A stretch of 23,844 nt of DNA from Peptoniphilaceae bacterium (GTDB lineage Bacteria; Bacillota; Clostridia; Tissierellales; Peptoniphilaceae): positions 1-23,844 of the forward strand of contig JASLJE010000014.1 of assembly GCA_030152565.1 (NCBI GenBank), read 5' to 3'. The notes beneath the pieces are model-generated. The model was given only the letters and a program-made list of their open reading frames with translations. It did not search any database and was not told the origin of the DNA. Positions 13,556-22,733 of this stretch are shown piece after piece (position 1 is the first letter of the stretch; each line of letters begins with the position of its first letter). The position numbers were made by a program, and so were the translations under genes.

Positions 13556-15277
13556 AGGTTTTTCTTCTAAATCAACCCTGATGGTCTTAAAATTATTATA
13601 GTAGACCATGCCAGGCTTGGCTCCTTTTTCCTTGTAGACATTTTTCTTTTCTGTATAGTCCACATCTACATGGTTGTCGTTTTTAGCCTTGGAGTACTTG
13701 GCTGCCAGATAGGCTGCTGCCAGCATGTCTTCTTCAGTCAAGATATTTTGATTGTTCTTTAGGATTACATGGGATCCTGGTATATCCTTGACGTGGAAGA
13801 AATAGTCTTCCTTATTGGCTTCTTTTAAAGTTATTTGTTCGTTTTGTTGGTTGTTCTTTCCTACAAAAATCATCAGTTTATTGTCTGTTATAAACCTATA
13901 GGGTTCAGACTTTTCTTCCTTATTTTTCTTCCTAGCCTTGTTGCGGGATTTTTTAATATAGCCTTCTTTTATAAGTTCCTCTTTTATTTCCTCCAACTCA
14001 CTGGTATTGCTAACAATATCAATACTGTTTAGGATGGAGTTTAGGTAGAGGATTTCTCCTTCAACTAGGGGGATTTTTTCCTTTAAGATTTTATTGGTCC
14101 TGTGAAGTTTCTTGCCCTTCTTATATTTTCTTTCCACATTTTCCCAAGGACTTCTCTTGGCTTCCAAGGCTATGTCCATATTTTCATTTTCATAGTAGTT
14201 ATAGACGCTCACCTGGTCCATACCCTTTTTTATCAGGTGGACATTGCTGGCTAAAAGATCTCCTTCCACCCTGAAAACATCGTAGTTTTCTGAGTTTACC
14301 AGGTCTTTTTTCATCAGGTCTAACTTTTTAATGTTTTTTTGGTTAAGGTGGTCAATCTTGTCCTTTAAGGCATTTTGGGCCTGGCCTAGCCTGTCGTCGT
14401 GTAGGGTTTCCAAATAAAAGTTATCTATTATTTCACTCATACTATCTGAGTAAACCTTTTTACCAGTAAGATGGTCCAGGTCAAAGCAGTAGTAGCTCCT
14501 AGGGGTATCTCTTTTTTCATCCAAGTATACTAGGGGCCTATAGTTTTTATCTGCTATGGTTTGTCTTACCTGATTAAAGGCCCTATTAAGGTCCTCAAGC
14601 TCCTTATCATCTAGGCTACCAAAGGGTCTTCTAGAGTCTAGATTTGCCCTATAGGCTATTTCATGGCCTATTAGAGGACTAAAGCCAGTAAAGTTACTAT
14701 AGAAGATTCTAAAGATTTGAGTCTTGTCTTCTATGGCCAGGTCTTTTAAGTCTATAGCTTCCTGTCCAATGTCTAGCTTGTCAGATTCTATTAATTTAAA
14801 GCTAGAACCTGGATAGACTGCCCTAACCCTACTCATGTCATGGGAGATTCTTTTAATAGCTTCAATTACCTTGTCTTCTTCATTTATTAAAACCAGGTTA
14901 GAGTGCTTGCCCATTAGGTCTAAAATTAATTTCTTTTCAGACCTAAGGCCCAGTTCGTTAAAAGAGTCTATGGTGAAAATAATAGTCCTGTCCAGCTTAT
15001 ATTGTTCTATATTAATTATCCTAGAGCCTTGCAGGTGCTTTCTCAATACCATGCAAAAGTTGGTTGGCCTCTTAGGATTTTCAAAAGTCTTGGTTGTAAA
15101 GTGTAGTCGGGGATTGGAAGAGTCAACAGACACTAATAATTTATAGTTTTTTTGTTTGTAGATACTAAAAATTATCAGGTTATCATTTATTTGATTGATC
15201 TTTTGAATCTTTCCATCCATTATATTTTCTTTTAGTTCCTTTATTATTGCGCTTATTGTTATACCGTCTAGTGTCAT
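13529..15277 (-). CDS. rqcH: Ribosome quality-control factor RqcH (NFACT/Rqc2 family)
   Basis: A 582-residue NFACT protein, often annotated as fibronectin-binding. In B. subtilis, RqcH binds stalled 50S subunits and adds C-terminal alanine tails that mark nascent chains for ClpXP. NFACT-N carries the conserved Asp-Arg pair D96-R97 (KLDRTI), which is needed for RqcH function. Coiled-coil segments follow in the middle, around 330-420. NFACT-R spans about 466-565 with DYFFHVKDIPGSHVIL. I chose the ATG at 15275-15277 because GGAGG lies 7 bases upstream and MTLDGI is the usual family start. The longer reading frame upstream adds 36 hydrophobic, AT-rich residues from the intergenic region and is not credible. 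The gene is monocistronic and convergent with the zinc operon. Confidence 0.94.
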   Translation of the reverse strand: MTLDGITISAIIKELKENIMDGKIQKINQINDNLIIFSIYKQKNYKLLVSVDSSNPRLHFTTKTFENPKRPTNFCMVLRKHLQGSRIINIEQYKLDRTIIFTIDSFNELGLRSEKKLILDLMGKHSNLVLINEEDKVIEAIKRISHDMSRVRAVYPGSSFKLIESDKLDIGQEAIDLKDLAIEDKTQIFRIFYSNFTGFSPLIGHEIAYRANLDSRRPFGSLDDKELEDLNRAFNQVRQTIADKNYRPLVYLDEKRDTPRSYYCFDLDHLTGKKVYSDSMSEIIDNFYLETLHDDRLGQAQNALKDKIDHLNQKNIKKLDLMKKDLVNSENYDVFRVEGDLLASNVHLIKKGMDQVSVYNYYENENMDIALEAKRSPWENVERKYKKGKKLHRTNKILKEKIPLVEGEILYLNSILNSIDIVSNTSELEEIKEELIKEGYIKKSRNKARKKNKEEKSEPYRFITDNKLMIFVGKNNQQNEQITLKEANKEDYFFHVKDIPGSHVILKNNQNILTEEDMLAAAYLAAKYSKAKNDNHVDVDYTEKKNVYKEKGAKPGMVYYNNFKTIRVDLEEKPKNIRQLVD

Positions 15278-15293
15278 AATAACCTCCAAGTTA

Positions 15294-15302
15294 ATTATAA
15301 CA
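15294..15302 (-). promoter_or_regulatory. Predicted extended -10 promoter of rqcH
   Basis: On the minus strand, TGTTATAAT (complement of 15294-15302) is an extended -10 just upstream of the GGAGG site. No good -35 is seen. Confidence 0.5.
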
Positions 15303-15342
15303 TAAGAAAGACAGAGAGTTATTAAAAAAATGTAATATTTAA

Positions 15343-15370
15343 TTGACTTAAATAATTTTTGTAGTAGAAT
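15343..15370 (+). promoter_or_regulatory. Predicted promoter of the yicC-gmk-rpoZ operon
   Basis: TTGACT at 15343-15348, a 16-base spacer and TAGAAT at 15365-15370, followed by AAAGGAG and the ATG at 15399. This appears to be the main promoter for the long operon extending to the right edge. Confidence 0.65.
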
Positions 15371-15398
15371 TAATATATTAAACATAAAGGAGCAAGTT

Positions 15399-16280
15399 AT
15401 GATTAAGTCAATGACAGGTTACGGAAAATCTGAAATAGAAAACGAGTTGGTTGATTTCGATGTGGAGATAAGAACTGTCAACAGCAGATATTTTGATTTG
15501 CAAATAAGAATGCCAAGTCAATTCAATTTTTTAGAAGATAAGATTAGAAAAACTATAAACAGTAAGTTGAAAAGAGGTAGGGTTGATGTCTATATAAAAT
15601 CCAGCCGTAGAAAGTCCTTAAGTTCAAATGTTTCCATAGAGAAGAATTTGGCCTTGGACATGAAAAACAAGTTGGAAGACCTAGTAGACTATATAGATCT
15701 AGACTATAAGATATCTTTAAGAGATATTTTAATCAACGAAGATATAATTAACTTTGAGTCCAATAATGAAGTGGATGAAGAGGTTCAAAAAATGCTTTTA
15801 ACCACTATTGGTGAGGCCACAAACAAGGTCTATCTAATGAGAGAGGTAGAGGGTAAATCCCTGGCTGAGGACCTGACAGGCAATTTGGACAAGTTGGAAG
15901 AAATTATAGGTGAGGTCGAAAAAAGATCAGATGAGCTTATCTACATATATAAGGAAAGACTGGAAAAGAGTATAGCCAATATTCTAGAAGATAATATAGC
16001 CATAGACCAAGATAGACTGGCAAATGAAATTGCCTTTCACGCTGACAAGGCTGATATCAACGAAGAGATTATAAGGCTTAAAAGTCATATTGAGCAATTT
16101 AGAAAAAATATCGAATCAGATGCTCCTGTGGGAAAAAAGCTGGACTTTATAGTTCAAGAAATGCTTAGGGAGTTTAATACTATTGGATCTAAGGCCAATG
16201 ACCTATCTATTATAGACTATATAATTGAAGGTAAATCCCTAATAGAAAAATTAAAAGAACAAGTACAAAACGTTGAGTAG
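15399..16280 (+). CDS. yicC: YicC/YloC-family endoribonuclease
   Basis: A 293-residue cytoplasmic protein of the YicC family, at the expected length. It begins with the hallmark IKSMTGYGKSE. It ends with the family's C-terminal block: GKKLDFIVQEM, then REFNTIGSKAND, then IIEGKSLIEKLKEQVQNVE. E. coli YicC is reported to be an endoribonuclease in RNA turnover; a similar role here is inferred from the family. It is the first gene of the operon and lies 8 bases from gmk, as yloC does near gmk in B. subtilis. The small remA (ylzA) gene that sits between them in B. subtilis is absent. The start has GGAG about 6 bases upstream. Confidence 0.94.
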   Translation: MIKSMTGYGKSEIENELVDFDVEIRTVNSRYFDLQIRMPSQFNFLEDKIRKTINSKLKRGRVDVYIKSSRRKSLSSNVSIEKNLALDMKNKLEDLVDYIDLDYKISLRDILINEDIINFESNNEVDEEVQKMLLTTIGEATNKVYLMREVEGKSLAEDLTGNLDKLEEIIGEVEKRSDELIYIYKERLEKSIANILEDNIAIDQDRLANEIAFHADKADINEEIIRLKSHIEQFRKNIESDAPVGKKLDFIVQEMLREFNTIGSKANDLSIIDYIIEGKSLIEKLKEQVQNVE

Positions 16281-16288
16281 GAGGCAGT

Positions 16289-16855
16289 ATGAAAGGTTTT
16301 TTATTGGTTATATCAGGACCATCTGGCGTAGGCAAGGGGACTGTTGTAGAAAAATTACTTTCAGATAATGAGGACTTGGTTTTAAGCACTTCAGTTACTA
16401 CCAGGTATCAAAGAAAAGGTGAGATAGACGGTGAAGATTACTACTTTATAGACAATGAAGAGTTCACCAATATGATAAATAATAATGAACTATTGGAACA
16501 TGCCTATGTCCATGGTAATTTCTATGGAACCCCAAGAAGGTTTGTCGATGAAGAGATAGACAAGGGCAATATTGTTATTTTGGAAATAGATGTTCAAGGG
16601 GCCATGCAGGTTAAGAAGAACTATGAAAATGCAGCCTTTATCTTTATCATGCCTAGAAGGTTAAAGGATATAGAAAAAAGACTTAGAAATAGGGGAACAG
16701 AAAGTGAAGAAAAGATTTCCCTTAGAATGCAAAATTCTAAAAAAGAAATGGCCTATATAAAGGACTATGATTATTTTGTTATAAATCACACAGTTGAAAG
16801 AGCCTGTGAACAGATTATAGATATTATTGATTTTGAAAAAAATAGGAGGGACTAA
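16289..16855 (+). CDS. gmk: Guanylate kinase
   Basis: A 188-residue cytoplasmic enzyme phosphorylating GMP to GDP with ATP. The P-loop GPSGVGKGT is at 10-18. The GMP-binding region includes TTRYQRKGEIDGEDYYFI near 37-54, and LEIDVQGAMQVKK near 96-108 is the conserved second motif. The length is a little below the usual 200-207, which is within family range. The GTP/ppGpp-related placement beside rpoZ matches the B. subtilis order. A GGAGG ribosome binding site is present. Confidence 0.96.
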   Translation: MKGFLLVISGPSGVGKGTVVEKLLSDNEDLVLSTSVTTRYQRKGEIDGEDYYFIDNEEFTNMINNNELLEHAYVHGNFYGTPRRFVDEEIDKGNIVILEIDVQGAMQVKKNYENAAFIFIMPRRLKDIEKRLRNRGTESEEKISLRMQNSKKEMAYIKDYDYFVINHTVERACEQIIDIIDFEKNRRD

Positions 16856-16856
16856 G

Positions 16857-17042
16857 ATGATAAATCCATCATTTAGAGAATTAGAAAAAATAAGTAAGAG
16901 TAGATATGAAATTGCCATGATGGCAGCTAAGAGAGCTAAGGAAATAGTAGAGGGCTCAGAACCACTTGTAAAGGGTGAAGGGGTAAAACCAGTAACCATG
17001 GCTATTAACGAAATCATGGATGGAAAAGTAACTAAGGAGTAA
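16857..17042 (+). CDS. rpoZ: RNA polymerase omega subunit
   Basis: A 61-residue omega subunit that helps assemble RNA polymerase. The segments SRYEIAMMAAKRAKEI and KPVTMAINEIMDGKV match the conserved omega pattern (SRY...AA.RA..I and KPV..A..E...G.I). I chose ATG 16857 because AGGAGGG at 16844-16850 sits six bases upstream. A longer in-frame start at 16827 would overlap the end of gmk and lacks a ribosome binding site. It lies between gmk and coaBC, as in many Bacillota. At 61 residues it is slightly short for the family but complete. Confidence 0.93.
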   Translation: MINPSFRELEKISKSRYEIAMMAAKRAKEIVEGSEPLVKGEGVKPVTMAINEIMDGKVTKE

Positions 17043-17044
17043 TT

Positions 17045-18220
17045 ATGTTAAAGGGTAAAAAAATCTTAATTGGAGTAACAGGTGGTATTGCCATATACAA
17101 GACTTTGGATTTAATAAGCAAATTGAGAAAGTTAGGGGCAGAAGTCGAAGTTATAATGACTGAGTCAGCTGTAAACTTTATCAATCCCATAACATTTGAA
17201 ACCATGTCTGACAACACTGTTTATACAGATATGTGGGTTCATCCTAAGAGTGTTTTACACATAGACATAACCAACGACAAGGATGTATTTTTAGTAGCTC
17301 CAGCTTCAGCCAATACTATGGCCAAGGTAAATGCAGGTATGGCAGATAACTTATTAACTGCCAGTATACTAGCTTCCAAGGCTCCAGTTATTTTTGCTGT
17401 TGCCATGAATACTAATATGTTGATAAATCCTATAACCCAAAGAAACATTAGTGACTTAAGGGAATTTGGTTATGACTTTATAGACTCTAATAGTGGTCAA
17501 TTGGCCTGTAATACAGTTGGAGCAGGTAGGATGGCAGAACCTTTAGAGATAATAGATTATTTGGAAGCCTACTTTACTGAGAAAGATTTAGAAGGCCAGA
17601 CTATTATAGTTAGTGCAGGAGCCAGCCTTACCAGGATAGATCCTGTAAGATATATAACCAATGACTCATCTGGAAAAATGGGCTATAATCTGGCTAGACA
17701 GGCTAGAAATAGGGGAGCACATGTAATCTATATAACTGGCAGGGTGGTAACAGAAGACCTGGCAGGAGTTGAAAGAATTACCATTGAAACCAATGATGAT
17801 TTGGAAAAGGCTATTAAGGATAACTTGGACAGGGCAGATGGCCTAATAATGGCAGCTGCACCAGTGGACTTTAAAGTGGCTAAGCCAGCTGAAAACAAGA
17901 TTAAAAAAGATCCTTCCCAAGAAAACTTTAGTTTGGACCTGGTTAAGACCAAGGACATTTTAAAGGAAATATCCAAATATAAGACAGATCAAAAGATAAT
18001 AGGTTTTGCAGCAGAGACAGAAAACTTAAGGGAAAATGCCCTTGGAAAGTTAGAGTCTAAAAAGCTTGACTATATTATAGCCAATGATGTGAGCAGGGAA
18101 GGGGCAGGCTTTAATGTTGATACCAATATTGTGACTGTTCTAGGCAAGGATTTTGAAAAAGAATATCCTTTAATGTCCAAGGCTCAGGTGGCAGATCTTG
18201 TTTTAGACTTATTGATTTAG
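17045..18220 (+). CDS. coaBC: Bifunctional phosphopantothenoylcysteine decarboxylase / phosphopantothenate-cysteine ligase
   Basis: A 391-residue two-domain enzyme of coenzyme A synthesis, at full length. The N-terminal flavoprotein CoaC domain (1-about 180) begins with the FMN-binding GVTGGIAIYK. It carries the catalytic His72 in LHIDIT, PASANTMAK at 86-94, MNTNM at 121-125, and the substrate clamp with Cys155 and GAGRMAEP. The CoaB synthetase domain (about 187-391) shows the ITNDSSGKMG nucleotide site at 204-213, AAAPVDFKVA, and the conserved lysines of ENKIKK. It sits two bases after rpoZ within the operon and is preceded by AAGGAG. Confidence 0.96.
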   Translation: MLKGKKILIGVTGGIAIYKTLDLISKLRKLGAEVEVIMTESAVNFINPITFETMSDNTVYTDMWVHPKSVLHIDITNDKDVFLVAPASANTMAKVNAGMADNLLTASILASKAPVIFAVAMNTNMLINPITQRNISDLREFGYDFIDSNSGQLACNTVGAGRMAEPLEIIDYLEAYFTEKDLEGQTIIVSAGASLTRIDPVRYITNDSSGKMGYNLARQARNRGAHVIYITGRVVTEDLAGVERITIETNDDLEKAIKDNLDRADGLIMAAAPVDFKVAKPAENKIKKDPSQENFSLDLVKTKDILKEISKYKTDQKIIGFAAETENLRENALGKLESKKLDYIIANDVSREGAGFNVDTNIVTVLGKDFEKEYPLMSKAQVADLVLDLLI

Positions 18221-18227
18221 GTGAAAA

Positions 18228-20606
18228 ATGTATTATGATATAATAATAAAATCAAAAACTAGTTTTACAGATAATATATATACTTATCATTCAAGTGAAG
18301 ATATAAAGATTGGATCTAGAGTTATTATCCCCTTTGGTAAGGGGGATAGAAAGACTCTAGGTTTTGTAATAAATAAGAAGGCCAGCCTAGACAAGGACTT
18401 TGCCACCAAGGAAGTAATTGAAATTTTAGACTATGAGCCCCTAGTATCCCAGGATATGATGAGGGTGGCCAGCTATATGGTGGAAAACAACCTATCTGAT
18501 TATTCCAATGCTATAGGAAGCATTATGCCTCCTGGAGGCATAGGTGACATAGTAGACTTTTATCAAGTAGCCAATAATAAGACTTTAGATGACAAGGACT
18601 TAGAATTATTTTTAGAAGATGGACGAAGCTTTGAAGAAATTTCAGGCGAGTTTAAGAATAAATACACTAGGTCCTTTTTGAATGGACTGGTAAAGGATAA
18701 GAAATTAACGAGTTACTATGATAAAATAAAAAAATCATCTATAAAATACGATGTCTATTATGACTTATTAGATGAAAACTATGAGAATAGGCTGGCTAAA
18801 AATGCCAAGAAGCAATTGGCCTTGGCCGACTATTTAAAAGACAAGGGAAGAACTGAAAGAAAGGAACTTTTAGCCCAGACAGAAGCTTCAAGTTCATCTT
18901 TAAAGTCCCTCTTAGATAAAAATATAATAAGAGAAACTGAAGAAAGGGTTTTTAGGGAGGTCCTAGATGACAAGGTGGCCTCCTATGATAAGTTGGAACT
19001 TAATGAAGAGCAGGAAGCTGCCTTTAGGACTATAAAAAACTCAGAAGATAAACTTTTTCTTTTACATGGTATAACAGGATCTGGAAAGACAGAGCTCTAC
19101 CTACAATTGGTTGAAGATGAGTTAAAAAGAGGGAAGAGGTCAATAATTTTAGTGCCAGAGATCTCCTTAACTCCTCAGACCATAGAGAGGTTTCAAGGAA
19201 GATTTGGAAGGAAGATAGCAGTTCTTCACTCTAAATTATCTCTGTCAGAAAGGGCTGACCAGTGGACTCTTATAAAAAATAAGCAGGTTGATATTGTGGT
19301 GGGGGCCAGGTCTGCTATTTTTGCCCCCCTTGAAGATCTAGGCCTGGTAGTTATAGACGAGGAACACGAGTCCAGCTATAGGTCTGATAAAAATCCCAAG
19401 TACTCAGCCATAGAAATAGCTGAGGTCCTATCAGATTTAACAGGCTGCAAGGTGGTTTTAGGTTCGGCAACCCCTTCCATAGATTCCATGTACAAGGTCA
19501 GTCAAAACAAGTACAAGCTTTTACAGTTGAAAAAAAGGGCTAATGGAACCAGCCTGCCCAAGTCCTATATAGTAGACATGAGAGACGAGTTGAAAAAGAA
19601 AAACTACTCCATGTTTTCCCAAATCTTAGAAGAAAAGATTGAGGATGCCCTGGCCAAGAAGGAAACAGTAATCTTGTTTTTAAACAAGAGGGGCCACACA
19701 TCCTTTGTATTTTGTAGGTCCTGTGGCTATATTTATAGGTGTGAGGCCTGTGATGTATCCATGACCTACCACAAGACTAATAATAGGCTGGTCTGCCACT
19801 ACTGTGGAAGGACAGCTGTGAAGACTAGGACTTGTAGTAATTGCGGTTCCCCCTATATAAAGGAGTTTGGAGCAGGTACTCAAATGCTGGAAGAGGAGAC
19901 TAAGAAAATGTTTCCCCAAGCCAGAGTCTTAAGAATGGATGCAGACACAACATCTAGCAAGAAGGCATATGATGCCATCTATAATAAGATGAAAAATCAA
20001 GAGGTGGATATTTTAATAGGTACCCAAATGCTTGCCAAGGGCTTTGATTTTCCCAATGTTACCCTGGTGGGCATTATGGCAGCTGACATCAGCCTAAACT
20101 TGCCCGATTTTAGGGCCAGTGAAAAGACCTATCAATTAATAAGTCAAGTTTCAGGAAGGGCTGGAAGGGGTAATAAAGAAGGTAGTGTAGTAATACAAAC
20201 CTACAAGCCAGAAAATTTTGCCATAGCCAGGGCCTCTGAAAATGACTATTATGGCTTTTTTCAGGAGGAAATCTTAAATAGAAGGAAGTTTTCCTATCCG
20301 CCCTTCAATAATATTCTTTTGATAAACACTTCTCATAAAGATAGAAGGAAGGCTATAAATGAATCCAGGCAGATGATGATTTTGATAAATAGATATATAA
20401 AATATAGAAATTATAAAATAGAGGAAATAACTGGGCCAACCCCCAGTGTTATAGAGAGAATTAACAATTATTATAGGTTTAATATAATAATAAAAAGTAA
20501 GGATAAGAAGGACCTGCTGGACTTGGCGAACTTTGTCAAGCAGGAATACAGAAGAGGGTCAGACTTGTATATAAATTATACAATCAACCCAGAGTCAATA
20601 TATTAG
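18228..20606 (+). CDS. priA: Primosomal replication restart helicase PriA
   Basis: A 792-residue DNA helicase that reloads the replisome at stalled forks. The N-terminal 3'-DNA-binding domain covers about 1-100. The helicase core has Walker A GITGSGKT at 281-288, the DEEH box at 377-380 and GSATPS at 412-417. Eight zinc-binding cysteines follow in four pairs (496/499, 505/508, 523/526, 536/539), all present. The GTQMLAKGFDFPNVTLV segment and SGRAGRG complete helicase lobe 2. Length and order are normal. The gene starts 7 bases after coaBC with a GGTGA site. Confidence 0.97.
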   Translation: MYYDIIIKSKTSFTDNIYTYHSSEDIKIGSRVIIPFGKGDRKTLGFVINKKASLDKDFATKEVIEILDYEPLVSQDMMRVASYMVENNLSDYSNAIGSIMPPGGIGDIVDFYQVANNKTLDDKDLELFLEDGRSFEEISGEFKNKYTRSFLNGLVKDKKLTSYYDKIKKSSIKYDVYYDLLDENYENRLAKNAKKQLALADYLKDKGRTERKELLAQTEASSSSLKSLLDKNIIRETEERVFREVLDDKVASYDKLELNEEQEAAFRTIKNSEDKLFLLHGITGSGKTELYLQLVEDELKRGKRSIILVPEISLTPQTIERFQGRFGRKIAVLHSKLSLSERADQWTLIKNKQVDIVVGARSAIFAPLEDLGLVVIDEEHESSYRSDKNPKYSAIEIAEVLSDLTGCKVVLGSATPSIDSMYKVSQNKYKLLQLKKRANGTSLPKSYIVDMRDELKKKNYSMFSQILEEKIEDALAKKETVILFLNKRGHTSFVFCRSCGYIYRCEACDVSMTYHKTNNRLVCHYCGRTAVKTRTCSNCGSPYIKEFGAGTQMLEEETKKMFPQARVLRMDADTTSSKKAYDAIYNKMKNQEVDILIGTQMLAKGFDFPNVTLVGIMAADISLNLPDFRASEKTYQLISQVSGRAGRGNKEGSVVIQTYKPENFAIARASENDYYGFFQEEILNRRKFSYPPFNNILLINTSHKDRRKAINESRQMMILINRYIKYRNYKIEEITGPTPSVIERINNYYRFNIIIKSKDKKDLLDLANFVKQEYRRGSDLYINYTINPESIY

Positions 20607-20615
20607 GAGGAGAAT

Positions 20616-21092
20616 ATGGCTTTAAGACAAATTAGAGTGGACGGAGATCCCTTATTAAGAAAAAAATCAAGAGAAATAACCAAGATAGATGATAGGATAA
20701 AAATACTTTTAGACGACATGGTTGAAACCATGTATGATGCCAATGGAGTAGGACTTGCTGCCCCTCAAGTTGGAATTCTAAGAAGATGTGTAGTAATAGA
20801 TGTTGGTCAAGGACCGGTAAAAATGATAAATCCAGTTATCTTGGAAGCTGAAGGCAGTGATGTAGATATAGAAGGATGCCTATCCATACCAGGCTTTAAT
20901 GGAACTGTTGAAAGACCACAAAAGGTTAAGGCTGAGTACACTGATCCAGAGGGAGAAAAACATGTAATTGAAGCTGAAGGCTTATTTGCCAGAGCTATAT
21001 GCCACGAATTAGACCACTTGGATGGAGTTTTATTCAAGGATATCTTTATAGACGAAGTTGACTTGGAAGAGTTGATGGAGGCGAGTGAATAG
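20616..21092 (+). CDS. def: Peptide deformylase
   Basis: A 158-residue metalloenzyme that removes the formyl group from nascent proteins. The three motifs are intact: GVGLAAPQVG (44-53), EGCLS (86-90; metal ligand Cys88) and HELDH (130-134; His130, His134 and catalytic Glu131). The residue before HELDH is Cys instead of the usual Gln, seen in some clostridial deformylases. The GGAGGAG site lies just before the ATG. Its last base overlaps the GTG start of fmt, so the formylation and deformylation genes are coupled. Confidence 0.97.
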   Translation: MALRQIRVDGDPLLRKKSREITKIDDRIKILLDDMVETMYDANGVGLAAPQVGILRRCVVIDVGQGPVKMINPVILEAEGSDVDIEGCLSIPGFNGTVERPQKVKAEYTDPEGEKHVIEAEGLFARAICHELDHLDGVLFKDIFIDEVDLEELMEASE

Positions 21093-22024
21093 TGAGCAAA
21101 AAGAGAATAATTTTTATGGGGTCCCCAGATTTTTCTGTGCCGGCCCTAGAAAAACTCAATGAAAAATTTCAAATTGACCTGGTTATATCCCAGCCGGATA
21201 AGAAGAGGTCAAGAAATAGGCTTCTACCTACAGCTGTTAAGAAAAAAGCACTAGAGCTGGGCTTGGAAACCTATGAGCCAGAAAAGATTAATACTAAGGA
21301 AAGCCTGGAAATAATAGATAAAATAAATCCTGACTTTATAGTGGTTATAGCTTATGGTCAAATAATTGGCAGCCACCTTTTAGAAAACTACCCAGACAGG
21401 ATAATAAACATTCACGGATCTTTATTACCCAAGTACAGGGGGGCGGCACCCATGCACTATGCCCTATTAAATGGGGATGAAAAAACAGGAGTTTGCTCCA
21501 TGTTAATAGAAAAATCCATGGATACAGGAGATGTTTTAGACTGTAGGGAACTTTTAATAGAAGATGATATGGACATAGAAATCCTTCATGACAGGCTGGC
21601 TATCTTAGCTGCCGAAACCATAGTAGATACCATAGAAAACTATGATGAGCTCTATGCTAATAGAAGTCCCCAAGACCATGAAAAGGCCGTATATACAAAA
21701 AAATTGACCAAGGAAATGGGCCATTTAGATTTTAGCCTATCTGCCCAAGAGATAAACAATAGGATTAGGGCCTTAAGCGTATGGCCTAGAACCTATGTCT
21801 ACTATGGTGATGACCAGGTTAAAATTCATAAAATTAACATAATTGACAAGTATACTGAGGATAGAGAAGGTAGGATAATAGCAGTAAATGACCAGGGAGT
21901 TTTTGTAAACTGTAAGGATAAATGTATCGTTATAGAAGAACTTCAATTTCCCAATAAGAGGAAGATGGCAGTTGCTGACTATATAAAAGGAAATACTATC
22001 GAAATTGGAGAGATACTAAAATAG
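21092..22024 (+). CDS. fmt: Methionyl-tRNA formyltransferase
   Basis: A 310-residue enzyme that formylates initiator Met-tRNA using 10-formyl-THF. The N-terminal domain has RIIFMGSPDFSVP at 5-17 and the catalytic triad region: Asn106 and His108 in INIHGS, then SLLPKYRGAAP at 110-120, and Asp144 in SMDTGD. The C-terminal OB-fold tRNA-binding domain covers about 205-300. It starts with GTG at 21092, overlapping the def stop. GGAGG at 21077-21081 lies within def, ten bases upstream. Length and domain order are normal. Confidence 0.96.
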   Translation: MSKKRIIFMGSPDFSVPALEKLNEKFQIDLVISQPDKKRSRNRLLPTAVKKKALELGLETYEPEKINTKESLEIIDKINPDFIVVIAYGQIIGSHLLENYPDRIINIHGSLLPKYRGAAPMHYALLNGDEKTGVCSMLIEKSMDTGDVLDCRELLIEDDMDIEILHDRLAILAAETIVDTIENYDELYANRSPQDHEKAVYTKKLTKEMGHLDFSLSAQEINNRIRALSVWPRTYVYYGDDQVKIHKINIIDKYTEDREGRIIAVNDQGVFVNCKDKCIVIEELQFPNKRKMAVADYIKGNTIEIGEILK

Positions 22025-22033
22025 GAGGAAAAT

Positions 22034-22708
22034 ATGGATCCGATAATTTTTAGTCTATTAATAGCTTCAATATTACTTTCATTTTATGCTCAACTTACCG
22101 TTAGCGGTAATTTTAAAAAATATTCCCGAGTATCTAGTAGAAAGGGATTTACAGGGGCAGAGGTTGCCAGATTGATGTTGGATAGAAGGGGAATTTATGA
22201 CGTGGATGTGGTTCCTGTAAGCGGAAACTTAACAGATCATTATGACCCGACAAAAAAGGTTGTAAGACTTTCTGAATCAGTATATGGATCATCATCCATA
22301 TCAGCCATATCTGTAGCGGCCCATGAAGTGGGACACGCCATACAAGATAATGAAGGCTATGCCTTTTTAAGATTTAGATCAGCCTTGGCGCCAGCAGTTT
22401 CCTTTACATCTGGTTTTGTATGGAATTTAATCCTTCTAGGTTTATTATTCCAGTCAATGAGATTGATTAATATAGGTATTATATTTTTTACCTTAACTGT
22501 ATTATTTCAAATCGTAACTCTACCAGTGGAAATCAATGCCAGCAAGAGGGCTCTTGCCAACCTGGAAACAGATAATATTATTTATCACGAAGAAGCATAT
22601 GGAAGTAGGAAGGTATTAAAAGCAGCAGCTTTAACCTATGTAGCAGCTATGTTATATAGTATAGTTAATCTACTTAGATTACTGTCAATGAGAAATAGAA
22701 ACGAGTAA
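22034..22708 (+). CDS. Membrane zinc metallopeptidase, YugP-like
   Basis: A 224-residue membrane protein with the zinc peptidase motif HEVGH at 97-101 in SVAAHEVGHAIQD. The preceding LTDHYDP..KVVRLS segment and the following GYAFLRFRSAL are typical of the YugP (zinc metallopeptidase 2) family. Hydrophobic segments lie at about 3-23, 118-165 and 200-218, placing the active site near the membrane. Substrates are not known. It lies 9 bases after fmt with a GGAGG site. Its insertion between fmt and rsmB recurs in some clostridial genomes, and in B. subtilis yugP is located elsewhere. A terminator-like hairpin overlaps its stop codon. Confidence 0.88.
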   Translation: MDPIIFSLLIASILLSFYAQLTVSGNFKKYSRVSSRKGFTGAEVARLMLDRRGIYDVDVVPVSGNLTDHYDPTKKVVRLSESVYGSSSISAISVAAHEVGHAIQDNEGYAFLRFRSALAPAVSFTSGFVWNLILLGLLFQSMRLINIGIIFFTLTVLFQIVTLPVEINASKRALANLETDNIIYHEEAYGSRKVLKAAALTYVAAMLYSIVNLLRLLSMRNRNE

Positions 22709-22733
22709 AAAAGGATTTTTTAATCCTTTTTTT
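22707..22733 (+). terminator. Terminator-like hairpin between the zinc peptidase and rsmB
   Basis: An 11-bp stem with AAAAAAGGATT (22707-22717) and AATCCTTTTTT (22722-22732), a T4 loop and a T tail. It begins in the stop codon and ends about five bases before the rsmB ribosome binding site (GGAGAGGA). No promoter is evident after it, so rsmB probably depends on read-through. Confidence 0.72.

Noticed and set aside
13529..15385. Longer rqcH reading frame starting at 15385 with an N-terminal hydrophobic stretch
   Set aside because: The extra 36 residues are encoded by the AT-rich intergenic region containing the yicC and rqcH promoters. A GGAGG site and the family's usual MTLDGI start support 15277.
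600..20000. Recurring ATAGGCCTGG-like words in several genes
   Set aside because: They encode Ile-Gly-Leu with preferred codons (ATA GGC CTG). They always fall in frame, so codon choice explains them better than a repeated signal.
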